Shown: in pieces, positions 24,487 through 37,200 of the stretch
Layout of the letters: every line of letters starts with the position of its first letter
How positions within the stretch are numbered: position 1 is the first letter of the stretch
Origin: Siderastrea radians
Taxonomy: Eukaryota; Cnidaria; Anthozoa; Scleractinia; Rhizangiidae
Direction: 5' to 3'
NCBI GenBank assembly: GCA_964017195.1
Contig: OZ024890.1
Span: forward strand, 21,392,201-21,456,200
Length of the DNA: 64,000 bases
The notes under the pieces: model-generated
What the model saw: the letters and a program-made list of their open reading frames with translations, nothing else
Database searches by the model: none
What the model was told of the DNA's origin: nothing
Made by a program: the position numbers and the translations under genes

Positions 24487-26485
24487 TTAGTTCCGGTTTA
24501 GGGGTTTAGAGTCTTTAGGGCCGGTTTCTCGAGAAGCTTGTCTCCTAATCTTAAAGAGCTCTTTTTGTTTCTCCTTCTGCTTCCTGGGAACTGACAATCT
24601 TGATTTCTCCTGAAACGGAAAGGTGACAAAAAGGGTTATATCTTCGTGTTCACACAGCGTTATCTTCTACTTTTCATAGGCAAAATAATAGAATAAAATG
24701 AGCTTTTCCTCTTCTTAGTTCTTTTCGTCTGCTTTAGTAATTATTTGCATTTTCAAATTCTATCTTCCTACGGTTTGTTTCTCAGTGACGTCATGAAATG
24801 TCGCGCCTAGTCGAGGGAGCGGAAAGGGAAAGCTGGATACCAGACCTTGTCCAGCTGAAACTAGTGGATCATGCTCAAATATTATTCTTAACAAAGAGAG
24901 AGCAACATCTGAACACGAGCAAGGGAAAAAGTAAAAGAAGAGTTTCTTGTTAAAATGAAACACCGAAACACACATTAGAACCATTGATCCCCTGGACAGA
25001 CGACAAGTTACCAACGCGCAAACCTGGGAGAGGTCAGCTGCAAGTCCATCTTCAGACAGCTCTTGCTCCGCCTTCTTCTCCTTTGTTTCTTTTTCAAGGA
25101 TCATCCTGCTGAACAACAATATTTTTACATACGTTTTAATTATAGTTCCTTCAGATTAATTTATAGAACAGTCCTTGGCACGCCAAAAGTAATATGAGAA
25201 TTTGTGTGGGTTTTTGGACTGAAATACTAAATCGAAATCACTTTAATTTAAGTATCGTTTGCTGTCTATTTTTAGTATCAATCAGTCCTACATCCCGTTC
25301 GACACTGCTCTCCGTAGCAATGACTACGAGAAATCCCTCGTTTTGCCTGAAATTAAGTTAATGGTTAAAATGAAACATGGAAGCACACCTGTGAACCATT
25401 TATCCCCTTGTCAAACGGCAAATACGCCAAGCTGGAAAATGTCATCTGTAAGTCCTTCTTCAGGCAGGTCTTGTCCCTCCTTCCTCTCCTTTATTTCTGC
25501 TTCAAGGATCATCCTTTTGAACAATAATAATTTTTACATACGTTTTAATTGCACTTCCTAATTAATGCATCCCAGGACCAGGCATCCCCAAAGTAATATC
25601 AGAGTTTGTGTGGAGTTTTTGAGCTGAAATATAAGACGATAAACGAAAATTGGCTGCGTCCTTTGCAGTCTATTTTTGGTGATAATCATTTTTACATCCC
25701 TTCCGACCCCCACCCTCCTTAATATACAAGCGTAGGAAGCTGTGATTACCTTTCATTTTCGTGTAAGACGCCGCATCCTTTTCAGCTGTTCATAATGAAG
25801 TCAATCACTGATCGACTCGGAAGACGTCGTCTTGCAAACGTAAGGGGATCTCAGCAAAAGAAAATATTAGCATATAGTCTACGATGTCATTGACCATGAA
25901 GTTGTAGAGTCGTTTCCAATGAGTGTCGTAAAACCAAAACCAAAGTAATTACCCAAACCAATCACAACAGGAACAAAACAAAAGAAACCAATCAGAAATC
26001 GAGGCAAATACAAGAACTTAGCGTTAAGCGCGGGAAAACGCGTACGAGCAAGCCACGAGAAAAGTTTTGTTTTACTTCTGATTGGTTGAGAAAATAGCGC
26101 AAACTTTTTTCAACCAATCAGAGAGCGTAAACACAGTAACTTTCTACACTCGATTGAAAACTACTCTATTGGAAAAACATTAGTTCTAAACAATGATATA
26201 AGCCCCTAACGCAAAAAACAATACCCACGTAATCGTTTGCGCAGTGCCTGCATCGCGCACACATGCATTCTTTCTCACTCTGGTGCACACAAGCAACAAC
26301 AACAACAACAGAAACAACAACATACATACACCAACAAACAAAAATTATAACTGCCTAATAATAATTCTAAATAAATATTGAGAATAAAATAACAGGTTTC
26401 TCAAATGTAGAGATGAACAGAGGACAGTCTTCAGTCCACGGAGTCACCAAGTTGCAGAATAATGCTCTCTGTTCGTCTCCGCCAT
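24487..26485 (-). CDS. Candidate small three-exon gene, unrecognised (81 aa)
   Basis: Minus-strand reconstruction: exon A 26485-26448 starts ATGGCGGAGACG (MAETNREHYSAT) and ends at a GT donor in phase 2. Exon B 25108-25024 encodes a charged helix (MILEKETKEKKAEQELSEDG). Exon C 24609-24487 encodes KQKEKQKELFKIRRQASRE and ends PLNRN-TAA. Phases match across both junctions and give 82 codons with no internal stop. Exon B exists in a second, damaged copy at 25513-25432. No family is recognised. The composition is Lys/Glu/Arg-rich without hydrophobic segments, so a small cytosolic or nuclear coiled-coil protein is plausible. Two more exon-like stretches on the same strand (24118-24049 and 23692-23583) could belong to alternative transcripts. 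It could equally be a non-coding RNA. Confidence 0.3.
25432..25513 (-). pseudogene. Duplicated and probably dead copy of exon B
   Basis: The translation of this stretch (MILEAEIKERKEGQDLPEEG) aligns with exon B at 25108-25024, and the surrounding DNA aligns for several hundred bases on both sides. The position matching the donor reads CT instead of GT, so it should not splice like its twin. This is a tandem segmental duplication of roughly 400-500 bp. Confidence 0.45.
25907..26166. mobile_element. TA-flanked MITE family T1, copy 2 (diverged)
   Basis: Ends GAGTCGTTTCCAATGAGTG and CACTCGATTGAAAACTACTC flanked by TA. The interior matches copy 1 (CCAATCACAAC, GGGAAAACGCGTACGA). Confidence 0.7.
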
Positions 26486-26829
26486 CACACCTTAGACCAT
26501 GCCTTCCACTTCCTTCTTACGTCCAAAATCTTTAATATGTCTTTCCTTCATCGCTTTGACAACTATGAGACCATAGCGCAACAGCCGGTTCTTGCTTACA
26601 CATCCGTCACTCTCTCAGGCCGGTAATCTGTTTTCCTTTAAATCGGGTTGGAAAATGTGTTGAATCCAGACCTATTGCACTGCTGGGCTTTTTAACTAAA
26701 AGATGCAGATGATTTTAATGGACAGGGGTGCATTCAGATAAACTAAAAGAAAGATGATAGATTGTAAAAGACGTTTACTACACCTTTGGTGAAGGGGCGC
26801 ACAAATAATCGTTAAAGACACCGATAACG

Positions 26830-29680
26830 GGTTGGAAGACTAACGTTGACTGCAGACCTAGTGTAGTGGCCCTTTGCGACACCAGGCATGAGGGATTGTG
26901 ATATACGTACAGTTATCGTGTCTCTGTTCTTAGTGTGTTCTTCGCAATTGTTATATCTTCTACTAAGGCTATTAGTTGTTTATCTGTATTTGTTTATTTA
27001 CGTAATCAGAATAGACAGGAAAATACCGGGTTGTAAGAAACGATGTCTGCTGGTGTAGAGCACCGGCGCGCATTTTATCGTAATAAAGAGGCCGATAACA
27101 ACGTGTACGAGACGTTCCCTGAAGGCGTAGTGCAGTGGCGGACTTTAACGATGGAGGATTGTACAATAGGTTGGCTAAACGTGTAGTGCAGTGGCGCGCA
27201 TTAACAATAACAGACTGTACAATTGGTTGGCTAAACGTGTAGTGCAATGGCGCGCATTAACAATATCGGACTGTAAAATAAGTTGGCTAAACGTGTAGTG
27301 CAGTGGTGCACATTAAAAATATCGGACTGTACAACTGGTTGGCTAAACGTGTAGTGCAGTGGCGCGCATTAAAAATATGGGACTGTACAACTGGTTGGCT
27401 AAACGTGTCGTGCAATGGCGCGCATTAACAACATCGGACAGTACAATTAGTTGGCTAAACGTGTAGTGCAGTGGCGCGTATTAAAAACATCGGACTGTCC
27501 AATGGGTTGGCTAAACGTGAAGTGCAGCAGCGCGCATTTACAATATCGGACTGTACAATGGGTTGGCTAAACGTGTAGTGCAGTGGCGCGCATTTTCAAT
27601 ATCGCACTGTACAATGGGTTGGCTAAACGTGTAGTGCAGTGGTACGCATTAACAATATCGGACTGTACAATTGGTTGGTTAAGCGTGTAGTGCAGTGGCA
27701 CGCATTAAAAATATCGGACTGTACAATTGGTTGGCTAAACGTGTAGTGCAATGGCGCGCATTAACAATAACGGACTGTACAATTGGTTGGCTAAACGTGT
27801 AGTGCAGTGGCGCGCATTTACAATATCGCACTGTACAATGGGTTGGCTAAACGTGTAGTGCAGTGGTACGCATTAACAATATCGGACTGTACAATTGGTT
27901 GGATAAGCGTGTAGTGCAATGGCGCGTATTAACAACATCGGACTGTACAATTGGTTAGCTAAACGTGTAGTGCAGTGGCACGCATTAAAAATATCGGACT
28001 GTACAATTGGTTGGCTAAACGTGTAGTGCAATGGCGCGCATTAACAATAACGGACTGTACAATGGGTTGGCTAAACGTGTAGTGCAATGGCGCGCATTTA
28101 CAATATCGCACTGTACAATTGGTTGGCTAAACGTGTCGTGTAATGGCGCGCATTAACAAAATTGGACTGTACAACTGGTGTGCTAAACGTGTAGTGCCAC
28201 GGCGCGCATTTCTTTACAAAAAAAGAGGACGACAACGAACTGTTAAAGACGTTGATTACCGGCGTAATTCACTGGTGTGGTTTTCACCATGAAAAATGTA
28301 GGCGAAGAGCATTTGCACGCATAAATGATAATAAAGAGGAAAATAACGTATTGTAAAAGACAGACGACAGGAGCAGTGAAGCAGTGCGCATTTAATTGTC
28401 ATATAATTCTGCCCAAAATGGACTGTAAAATACAACTACAAGCATAATTAAGTGGCGTGCATTTAATCAGGCTTAATTTAAATAATCGGTGGCTAAGAAT
28501 TTGTAAAAGATTATTACTGCAAGCGCAGTGCACTGGCGGGCATTTAAGAACGCCGATAATGCATTGTACGGTACTTTGACCGCATACTGTAACGTTTTGC
28601 AGTGGCGCATATTTATTGATAATAAAAAAGAAGATAAGAATTTGTAAAAGATGTTTACGGCAACCGTAGTGCATTAGACAGCATTTAAAGGCAACGACTG
28701 CAACCTGAAAGCAATGTCGCGTATTTAATCGTAACAAAGTGGTCAATAACGGATTAAAATGACATTGTAGACAAATGTAGTGTAGGTGCGCATTCCATTA
28801 CAACAAAAAGGCTGATAATGGGTTACAAGAGTCGTTAGTGAGTGGCTCACACTTGACCATAATTAAGAGGAAGACAATGGAATGTAAAGGGAAGGCGTCG
28901 TCTGTAAACGTAAGTGTTGGACATTCAGTCGTAATAAAGAGGAATATAAATGATCGTTAAAGACTTAAACCGTAAACGTTGTGTGGTGGCGCGCATTTCT
29001 TGATAATAAAGAGGAAGATAAGAGATTATCAAGGATGTTTACTTCAAGCATAAAGTGTATTGGCGCGCATTTAAACATAGTAAAGAAGCCAATAACGAAT
29101 TGCACGAGACTTTTATCACATACGTTTTGCAGTGGCGCTCATTTATTGATAATAAAGAGGAAGATAAGAATTTGTAAAAGATGATAACTGCAAGCACAGT
29201 GCATCGGCGGGCATTAAGAAAGCCGATAATGCATTGTACGGTACTTTGGCCGCATACTGTGACGTTTTGCAGTGGCGCGCATTTATTGATAACAAAGAAG
29301 ATAAGAATTTGTAAAAAAGGTTTACGGCAAGCGTAGCGCTTAGCGCGCATTTAAACGTGACAAAGAAGCCGATAACGGATTGCACGAGACTTTGAATACA
29401 TGCGATTTGCAGTTGTTCGCATTTATTGATAATAAAGAGGATAATAAAGAGGATAATAAAGAGGAAAAAAGAGCTTGAAAAAGATGTTTACTGCAAGCGT
29501 AGTGCATTAGAGCGCATATAACAAGCCAATAACGGATTGTAAGAGACGTTGACTGCAGACGTTTTGCAGTAGCGCACATTTAATCATATAGTGCAATAAG
29601 GAGGCAGATAACGGATTGTAAAATACTAAGAAAAGGTTGAGTGCAAGCGAAGCGCAGCGGCGCGAATAAGATAACTTGGG
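26830..29680. repeat. Satellite array: homogeneous 56-bp core with degenerate flanks
   Basis: From about 27125 to 28200 a 56-bp unit (GTGTAGTGCAGTGGCGCGCA, then TTAACAATATCGGACTGTAC, then AATTGGTTGGCTAAAC) repeats about 19-20 times with a few percent divergence. On both sides, to roughly 26830 and 29680, older units of about 70-80 bp share TAGTGCAGTGGCGCGCATTT but add a GATAATAAAGAGGAAGATAA spacer. No gene lies within, and the short open frames inside are artefacts of the repeat. Confidence 0.85.
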
Positions 29681-30128
29681 TCAAGAAACAGGTCAAGTTG
29701 CGAGTGTTGTTGTCGTTGTTGTTTTTGACGTGCTCCAGAGCTTCAGACTCGGTCATACGTTGGGTTGACAAGTGAAGCGAGGGCGAGAGGTTTATATTTT
29801 AGTGACAAAACCAAACTGTTCCACTTTCTTTACCATGTTGCACCCAAAAGCGTACTCGGGAGTGAACAGCTGCTCTTTGCATCTGTGACGGCTTTGTGGG
29901 CAGTGGTGTTGACCCCCTGAACTGTTGTGCAGTTGTGTTGAGTGCTTGCTTCTAAGTCGAGCAGTACATGTAGATATTTTACTTGACATATCCTGCTTTC
30001 CACTCGAAATCCTCAGCATGGTGTTCTCCAATTGTTTTCCTAAATGTATTTTTTAAATTTATTTTAATGGTTTTTTTCATATAATTATATATTTTAAATT
30101 GTAATATATTTTTTGTGTTCTTGTGATT

Positions 30129-30171
30129 CTATTATTATTTTTATTATTATAAATGGTAATAATAATGGTGG

Positions 30172-30202
<31 letters not shown>

Positions 30203-30203
30203 A
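30129..30203 (+). repeat. (TTA)n and (GAT)n microsatellites
   Basis: TTATTATTATT followed by about ten GAT units. Confidence 0.9.
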
Positions 30204-30695
30204 AAAACAGCCAGCCAATCAAATGAAAAGAATCACCACTACATGGTAAAGCAGAGGAGGGTCCATTGAGAGCGTATAAATTCTCGCCTTAACTAACGAG
30301 GCCCAATAAATCTAAACAACAGCGTACGATACCAACACCATAAATGGCTGTCGATAAACTTTGTCTCTTTCTGAGAGTGCTGTTTTTCACTGTCCTTGTC
30401 TTTTTCACAGAGAATAAGATGTTGAAGAAGTTAATGATGTCTTCTAGTATGGCTTCTACTTCCATAACTCAGTATCTAAAAATCAGATTTAGAAAACAAG
30501 AGTAAGGGATTATTGCACAAAAAATGCAAACCTCTTAAAGTTGACTGGAGAAGTACAAGTAATAAACATCCAGAGTTTTTAAATTCTCCTCAAATTGCTT
30601 GAACACTATATGCCAATTTTACTTACCAAAAGGTATCCAAGCTCTAAATATGCTACATGTATTTAACATTTTTCCATTTGCTTCGAGTTTAGTTA

Positions 30696-30997
30696 GGGGC
30701 CGATTACATGAGGCGGGCTGGCCCGGTTTGCCAGGATCTCGGCACGTCTGTGAAACACACTAAAAATAAACTTCGCGATTGCATGGAAAAATCTCAGCCC
30801 GGCTAGCTGGGATCCCGGCATCGCGATGCCAGGATCCCGGCTAGCCGGGCTCGATGCCGGGATCCGAGCTAGCCGGGCTGAGATTTTTCCATGCAATCGC
30901 GAAGTTTATTTTTAGTGTGTTTCACAGACGTGCCGAGATCCTGGCAAACCGAGCCAGCCCGGCTAAGCGGGCCAGCCCGCCTCATGTAATCGGCCCC
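30696..30997. mobile_element. 302-bp palindromic MITE, GGGGCCGATTAC ends
   Basis: Left GGGGCCGATTACATGAGGCG mirrors right CGCCTCATGTAATCGGCCCC, and complementarity runs almost to the GC-rich centre (AGCCGGGCTnGATGCCGGGATCC). The flanks are TTA and TCA, possibly a decayed 3-bp duplication. Overlapping open frames here are by-products of the palindrome. Confidence 0.75.
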
Positions 30998-31388
30998 TCA
31001 AATTGCAATCCATTTCCATCCGTGCCATCCGTAGTACAGACGACAGAAAGTAGTTTCAGTGACTGAGTAATATAGTCTTTGGTAACAAAACTAGACCATT
31101 ATTTGTGGGCGTTCATTGATGTGAGAACATATTTTTGATTTTTAAAGTGAACTAAAATAGCGTGACTATGCCCCTTTAAGAGATGCATCGAGAAGTAAGG
31201 ACAAAAAAAAAAAGAAATACTTTGACTCTTATATTTGAAGAACTGGATACAGCTACAGTGGAGCCCCGATGTAACGAACCCCGAATCTTAACGCCAAAGT
31301 TAAATGCATTTTTGTGTAGTTCAAATTTAAAATGGCCCAAGAAATTAATGAGTTGAACTATTTTCTGGATATATAATTACCTTGGCCG

Positions 31389-31486
31389 TTAAATTTCCCA
31401 GCCTTCATTGGCACGAGTGCTGCCTGTGAGAGCGAACACCAACCACTTGTTGTAGTTTCGAGGTTTCTTCTTGATGACCGACAACC
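31389..31486 (-). other. Possible terminal exon of an unidentified minus-strand gene
   Basis: A good acceptor (TTCCTTTATGTTTTCCACAG) is followed by an open frame containing SVIKKKPRNYNKWLVFALTG and TRANEGWEI-TAA. A second frame stays open to a GT donor at 31380, so the exon could be internal instead. No family is recognised and no convincing upstream exon was found before TMX3 at 34.2 kb. Confidence 0.2.
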
Positions 31487-34247
31487 CTGTGGAAAACATA
31501 AAGGAATAAGGTAAATAAAAAAAAACATTTTTAACAAGATAACTCTAGCATACTCGTATTTCGCAAATGTTACAAAAACAAGTGCGGACAGTTTTCTCTC
31601 ACCTTATTTGTAGCAAAGCTGTTTCCATTTCACGATTCTTCCATACTCTCGTCGATTACAGAGTTCTTGAAGCCCTTTGAAGGGTTCTGTCATGCCTTTT
31701 GACAGTAACTAAGCAATAATATCACCAATATTAGGAAGCATAAAATGAAATTAGAGCTACTTTGTCCGCTGAGAAGAGCGAAGTGTTTAAACACTGAATA
31801 GTGAAAAAGATGCAAATGAGGTGTGAAAAAGGCGCCAAATTTTTGAACGCACGTGGACGCTGTTACTTGATTGGTTTCTCAATTCTTAGCTTTTTCCTTA
31901 TTGGTCAAGTAGTGACAGATGAATGTCATCTATTGTTAAGCACAAAAACAGGATATTTCACGTGATATTTCAAAAATGATGATAGCAAGGAGAAAAGATG
32001 AAAGATAACAGGAAAGTGTAAGACACTTATTCCATTTTTTTTTGTTTCGTCGTCTGTGGAACCTTGAGAATTAGTAGAATGTGGGAAATTATTCCAGCAA
32101 TGATTTTGGGCTGGAAAGTGTTTCGTTTTTGGGAATGTGCGCAACGATTGAGGTAAGATTACGTTTATTTTGAACTTGAATGTAAATATTCTTCGCAAGA
32201 TTTCACGTTATTAGAAACCTTTCAGTTTTCCCATACATTCCCTTATAATTTTGAAGCTACAAACGGTCACACACTTTGTGTGGGTCCCCTGTGATTTGTC
32301 ATGGAGGGTCTAGTCGCTGTTACATTGAAGCATTAATTGCCTTCATTTTTTCCAAGCGAGTTGGACAAATATATGTTGAAATGTTTGTATGCTCGCTATT
32401 CTAGAAAAGTGATTTAAATATTTTTCTTACAAGTATTTGGAAAGAAGCTTGAAGACCCACAAGTTCACGTTTATAACTTAACAGGCTTGTGGAAAGCAAT
32501 TTGGATTGAGCAAAAATAATTAAATAATATAAATTAATGAAATAAATAAAATATCCCAAGCGTCTTAAGGCCTCGGGTGACAAGCTACTCATGAATAAAT
32601 TTATAAGGCAAAATTTTGGTGGAGGTCTTACGCTAAAAAGTGTTATATCTTGACCTTTTTGGAGTCGATTCCGTTGAAACTTTGCAGAGAGCTTGGGGAA
32701 TGGTGGAAGTGCAACAAGGTTATTTTTCGTTTGATAGATTGCGCTTCTTTGTGGTGCTATGAGCTCTCAAATTTAAGAGTTTGGAAAACGAGACTCCGTG
32801 TCCAAGTTTTCTCCTCGTGGAGAAGACAACACTTCTTGATTTTACCACTCATTGATCAGTTAAAACCTCTATGGTGTCACAACAGAAGCCGATTATAGGA
32901 GTTGGAGTTCCATTGAAAGTTGCAAGCTTTTAAATGAGTAAAACTGTCCATGTTTAAATTTGAAGAGCTCAATATTTTGTTCAAACGCCTGTTTGAAAAA
33001 ATTGCTTCTGTTGTGACAATCTACAACACACCTAGTTTGTCTGCCTGATGTGTCAGTACAGGAAATTCCACATCCGCGCTGTATTCTTGGACACAAAATT
33101 GGTGGTTTTAGGGCTTCCAAAGGCTTACCGAATAAACACGAATGTGTGAGGCAAGATTATGCTAATTATGGAAACTAAATTCTAGCAGCTATTGTTCACT
33201 GTCCAGAAAAGAACAATACGTTGCAATTTCGAGATTGCAAGTATTTGGTTTGAAGAATATAAGCGTTTCCCAAGCTCTCTGTTAGCTATAAGGAGTATCA
33301 TTGTAGTTTTTGCTTTGTTTTGTTAAGTTGGAAAACTTTTAAAAAGTTTTTATTAGCGTTTGAACGTAAAAAAAGCCGGACTTTGACAGTTTTTTGTTGT
33401 TTAAAAGTGCTTAAAAGTCACAGCTCAGTAGCACACGATTTTTAACGCACGTGCAATTATTGATTCAGAAACTGAAAGTTTTACTGAAGAGCCTATTCAT
33501 GAATATTACGGGCAGTGTCGATACCATTCGCTGCACTTCGTGCATACGCTTTAAATAAATAAATACCGATGACTTAGTTTCTCACCCGCTGCCTTAAGTC
33601 CCATCATTTTATTTATATTTTTTTTTTTGGGGGGGGGACGGAGGGGCTTTTAAGGTCATGATGGGGGGAGAGGGTACTATGCATAGAAGAAGGAAAAAAC
33701 GCTAGAATTTCCACTGGATTGATTTTGTTGAGTCAAAACACATAGTGGTCAAAACAACTTGAACTGTCTAAAATGAAAAGCTTTGATTTTCAAAAGTAGA
33801 ATTGCCTTTCGTAACGCAATTTTGTAACTAAGGCGCGCCGTCCAAAATTTTGTATTGAAAATGTAAGGGTTTTCCGGTATAACAGGAAAAGTTTTGCGGG
33901 TTTTCGATTAATTTTTGTGATACGTATTTCAATTTCCAAAAACCAAATCTCGAAGGCCAAAAATGTTACTTCTTGGTAAATCTAGTGCCGGCTCACACAA
34001 CTCCTTAGTTTTATCTTGTTCGTTTGGTAAATTTTTATTAGAGGTTATCTAATTGTTCGTTCGTTTGTTTGTTTATCACGCAATTTGCTTTTATTACGTG
34101 TTTTCACAAGGTGAAAAGAAAAAGAAAAAGAAAAGAAAAGAAAACACAAAGGAAAAGAAAATTGGGAATTGTCCCCAACTCTTTGCCCCTTTGTCAAACA
34201 AAGCTGCCGCGAGAAGCCTGAGACGAGTTTCAAAGCAGCTGTCAAAG

Positions 34248-37200
34248 ATGGCGACTCTAGGAAGTTGTGGGGATATTCTTCAGCGTTTATGGTGTCTTTC
34301 CATCCCATCCCTCGGTAAATACCGATTCGTTTTACTTCCTTAGGCCGTAATATTGATATTGAAGCGTTCTTATCTCCTTTATGTTCTTTCATCAGTCCTT
34401 CTGCTGTGTGGATGTAGTGCTTTTGTACAAGAGCTCGACGACAGGTGAGCGATGATGAACGCTGTTCCTTGTTTTTTTTAGCGACAAAAGGCCTGTCTTC
34501 TGTTATCAATAGCTTTTGATTTATTTGTAGATCTTGAAGTATATATAGCTTAAGCTTTCCATTTGATTTTTAAAGCGGAAGTTGAAAAAAAAACCTTTAC
34601 CCATATTCTGATTGTAATACCCTAACTATGCCAATAAGTCGCGAGGCTTCTGCAATTATCCACCTGAATCAAGAAATTAACTTTTGAAAATACAGTTATG
34701 ATGGAGAAATAATTAAAAGCGGTCAATAAAATTCTTTGGTTTTTATTTTTTACGCAAGTACTTGACCTCTTCAATCCATGTGACAGAGTTTTTGAATCAT
34801 ATTGTTGTTTAGTCAGTTTAAAGATTTGTTTGCATGCTTACTCTGTGACTGACGGTATATATATCAGATCTATTTTATTTTATTATTAATTTGTTTTGTG
34901 TCACACAATTTTTGCAGCGTTTTTATTTTCTTATGAACAGCTTTTCAGATCTGAGGAAAGAAGGCAGCTGGCTAGTAGAGGTATGATTTCAGGGATTTGC
35001 AAGGTGGAGTTGTGAGAGGGGGCTCAAAAATAAAATAGAATGGTTGAAGGGAAAGGGGGAAAGTGCCCCCTACATCACATTTGTTATCTCTGGCTAAGGT
35101 TGGGCCAATATACCAGTTCTTCAAATCAATCCAATAGGGGTACAGTACTTGCTGATATTTGTCACTCTCTTTGGTATTAGCTATCGATAACGATGTTATG
35201 GTATTGCCCTAAAAAAAATCGTACTCTGATATCAACGTTCAAGGAAGAGTAAAAATTAGAAAAGTACTGGGCTAACTACAAATGGGTGGTTCCAGAAAAT
35301 ATCCATACCCATACCACGGGCGGCATCTCGGAATTCCGAAGGGGAGGGGGGGTTACGTCGACTGGAATTCCGAGGACATGGGGGGGTTACATCGACTGGA
35401 ATTCCGAGGACATGGGGGGGGGGCTTCATTGGACTGGAATTCCAAAGGCATACGGGGTTTTCAGGAGAGTAACTTCCAGTTTGGTGTGGTTAAGTCTCTT
35501 CAAGAAAAACTCGTCAAAAACGACTTGGACGATGATTCACTTGTAAACACGAGACATGTTCAACTTCAATGGTCATCGTCAATAAAATGTGTATGCTAAC
35601 ATGACGGCTGAAAGCTGTTCACTTGCCAGTAGATCGGTCACAAAAGAGATCGTAGGCTTTTCTTCGATTGTTTTGCTCGAATACAATACTGTAGATCCCA
35701 GCAAAGGGTTTTCAGCCCCTCTATTAAAGCAGATATCATCGAGACACATGGGACATTGTTGCGTTACATACCATGCGACGTTCATTGAAAAGGTCAGCTT
35801 TCACGCGTCATGCAAATTTGATGTGCTTTTGATCAGACTACATTCACTATTTTGTACAAATTCTTTTAAAGTTGTCATTGACTTTGAATTTCAATGTGAG
35901 TTTCATTTACTATTTTAATTTTAATCGAAGGATAAAGTGCGGGGAAAAAGTTTGATTTGTTCTCGCGCAATTTATTTGATGCCGCAGTACAGTATGCAAA
36001 TTGCGTTCACTGTGAACTAAAAATAATTGCAGGAAAAAAAGCTTGCTATTTTACTCTAATTCTTTTCCTAACATTATAACCTTCGATTTTTAGAAGAGGT
36101 TGCATTCAACAGTTTCGCTTTTGACGGCAAGTTTGAGTCTGGCAAACGCAATTATGAATTTCCAATTTCAATTCTGAAAATTTTAGCTTTGTTGTTAAAA
36201 TTTTACGTCGCATTCGGCACGCAAATTATTCACGACACGGCAACCCTCGACACCAAAAATTATAGACACACTTTTAAACATTGGACCAAGCGTTGGAATG
36301 ACTTCAAAGCCGTTTGAGTTTTCTAATGTTTAACGGATTATCGGAAGTGTACGTTTTGCCGTGGAAGGTTACAATGTAAAATATCACTCAGTCGGCCGCT
36401 GTTTGTCATCACGCAACATTGATTGTTTGCTATGCTGAATGTAGGTTTTTTCTTTCGGAGGGAGCGTTTAATAAAGGTGTTTGGAATATAGAGAGGGCTT
36501 TTCAAATCAGTTGGAAGAAAAAAGCGGCAATTCCTAAGGGGGGGGGTTGAATGATTACGGAATTCCGAAGGCATGGGGGGTAGAACGGCTTGGAATTCCG
36601 AGGGCAAGGGGGGGTTGAGCATTTTGGAATTTCCTAAGGCAAGGGGGGTCTAGATGAGGATGCCACCCGTGGTAGGGTATGGATATTTTCTGGAATCACC
36701 CAGTTTATCTTGATTACATTTAAAATGTCACATGAACAAACATGATGAAAAAAAAACAGATTTTGCACAACTGTCAAGAGTTCAATGAAATGCTTGCACA
36801 TTGAAAGGCTTGTGCTTCATGGAACAAAAAATTTCCGAAAACATAGCGTGAAATATTTTCTCTTCCAAGTAGTTGTGTGAGCAGTATTTAGTGGCAGCAA
36901 ATTCACTGTTGTGCAAGTATTAATATTTTTTGAAGGAAAACCAACATATTCATTTAATGAATTAATTGAGTATTTGGAGTCAACATTGGTCCGCCCTTGT
37001 TTAAAAACGTCTGGCACTTTTAGAGGTGAGATGTCGACTGTCTGACCAATTAAAGCAATGCTCAAGGGCCATTATTGTTCTACTGGTATGGCTTCTCAAC
37101 CATGTAAAAAATGGTTTACAGCTGATAATGAACTTGATTAACCTGCGATCGGGCTCTATTTTCGTTTCGCGCGGTGAAACATTCAGGTGGGACCGGCGAA

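Noticed and set aside
27125..28200. CRISPR-like array
   Set aside because: The units are contiguous tandem repeats without unique spacers, in a eukaryotic genome.
26972..29771. Cys-rich repeated peptides on the minus strand, resembling a repeat protein
   Set aside because: They arise from a 56-bp unit whose length is not a multiple of three, so the frame changes in each unit; this is satellite DNA.
30693..31066. Two near-identical open frames (MPGS...HAIAKFIF...) on opposite strands
   Set aside because: They are the two arms of one palindromic MITE read in both directions, not genes.
31256..31300. A second pogo/Tigger-like end (CAGTGGAGCCCCGATGTAACG)
   Set aside because: Only one end is visible, no TA-flanked partner was found nearby and the match is short; too weak to annotate as an element.
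34045..34509. A 154-codon open frame on the minus strand opposite TMX3 exons 1-2
   Set aside because: It is antisense to well-supported coding exons and promoter sequence, has low-complexity tracts and matches no family.
35589..35918. A conserved 85-110 codon frame shared by both Q1 copies as a possible transposase
   Set aside because: Conservation simply reflects recent duplication; it lacks catalytic motifs and begins within repeat-derived sequence.
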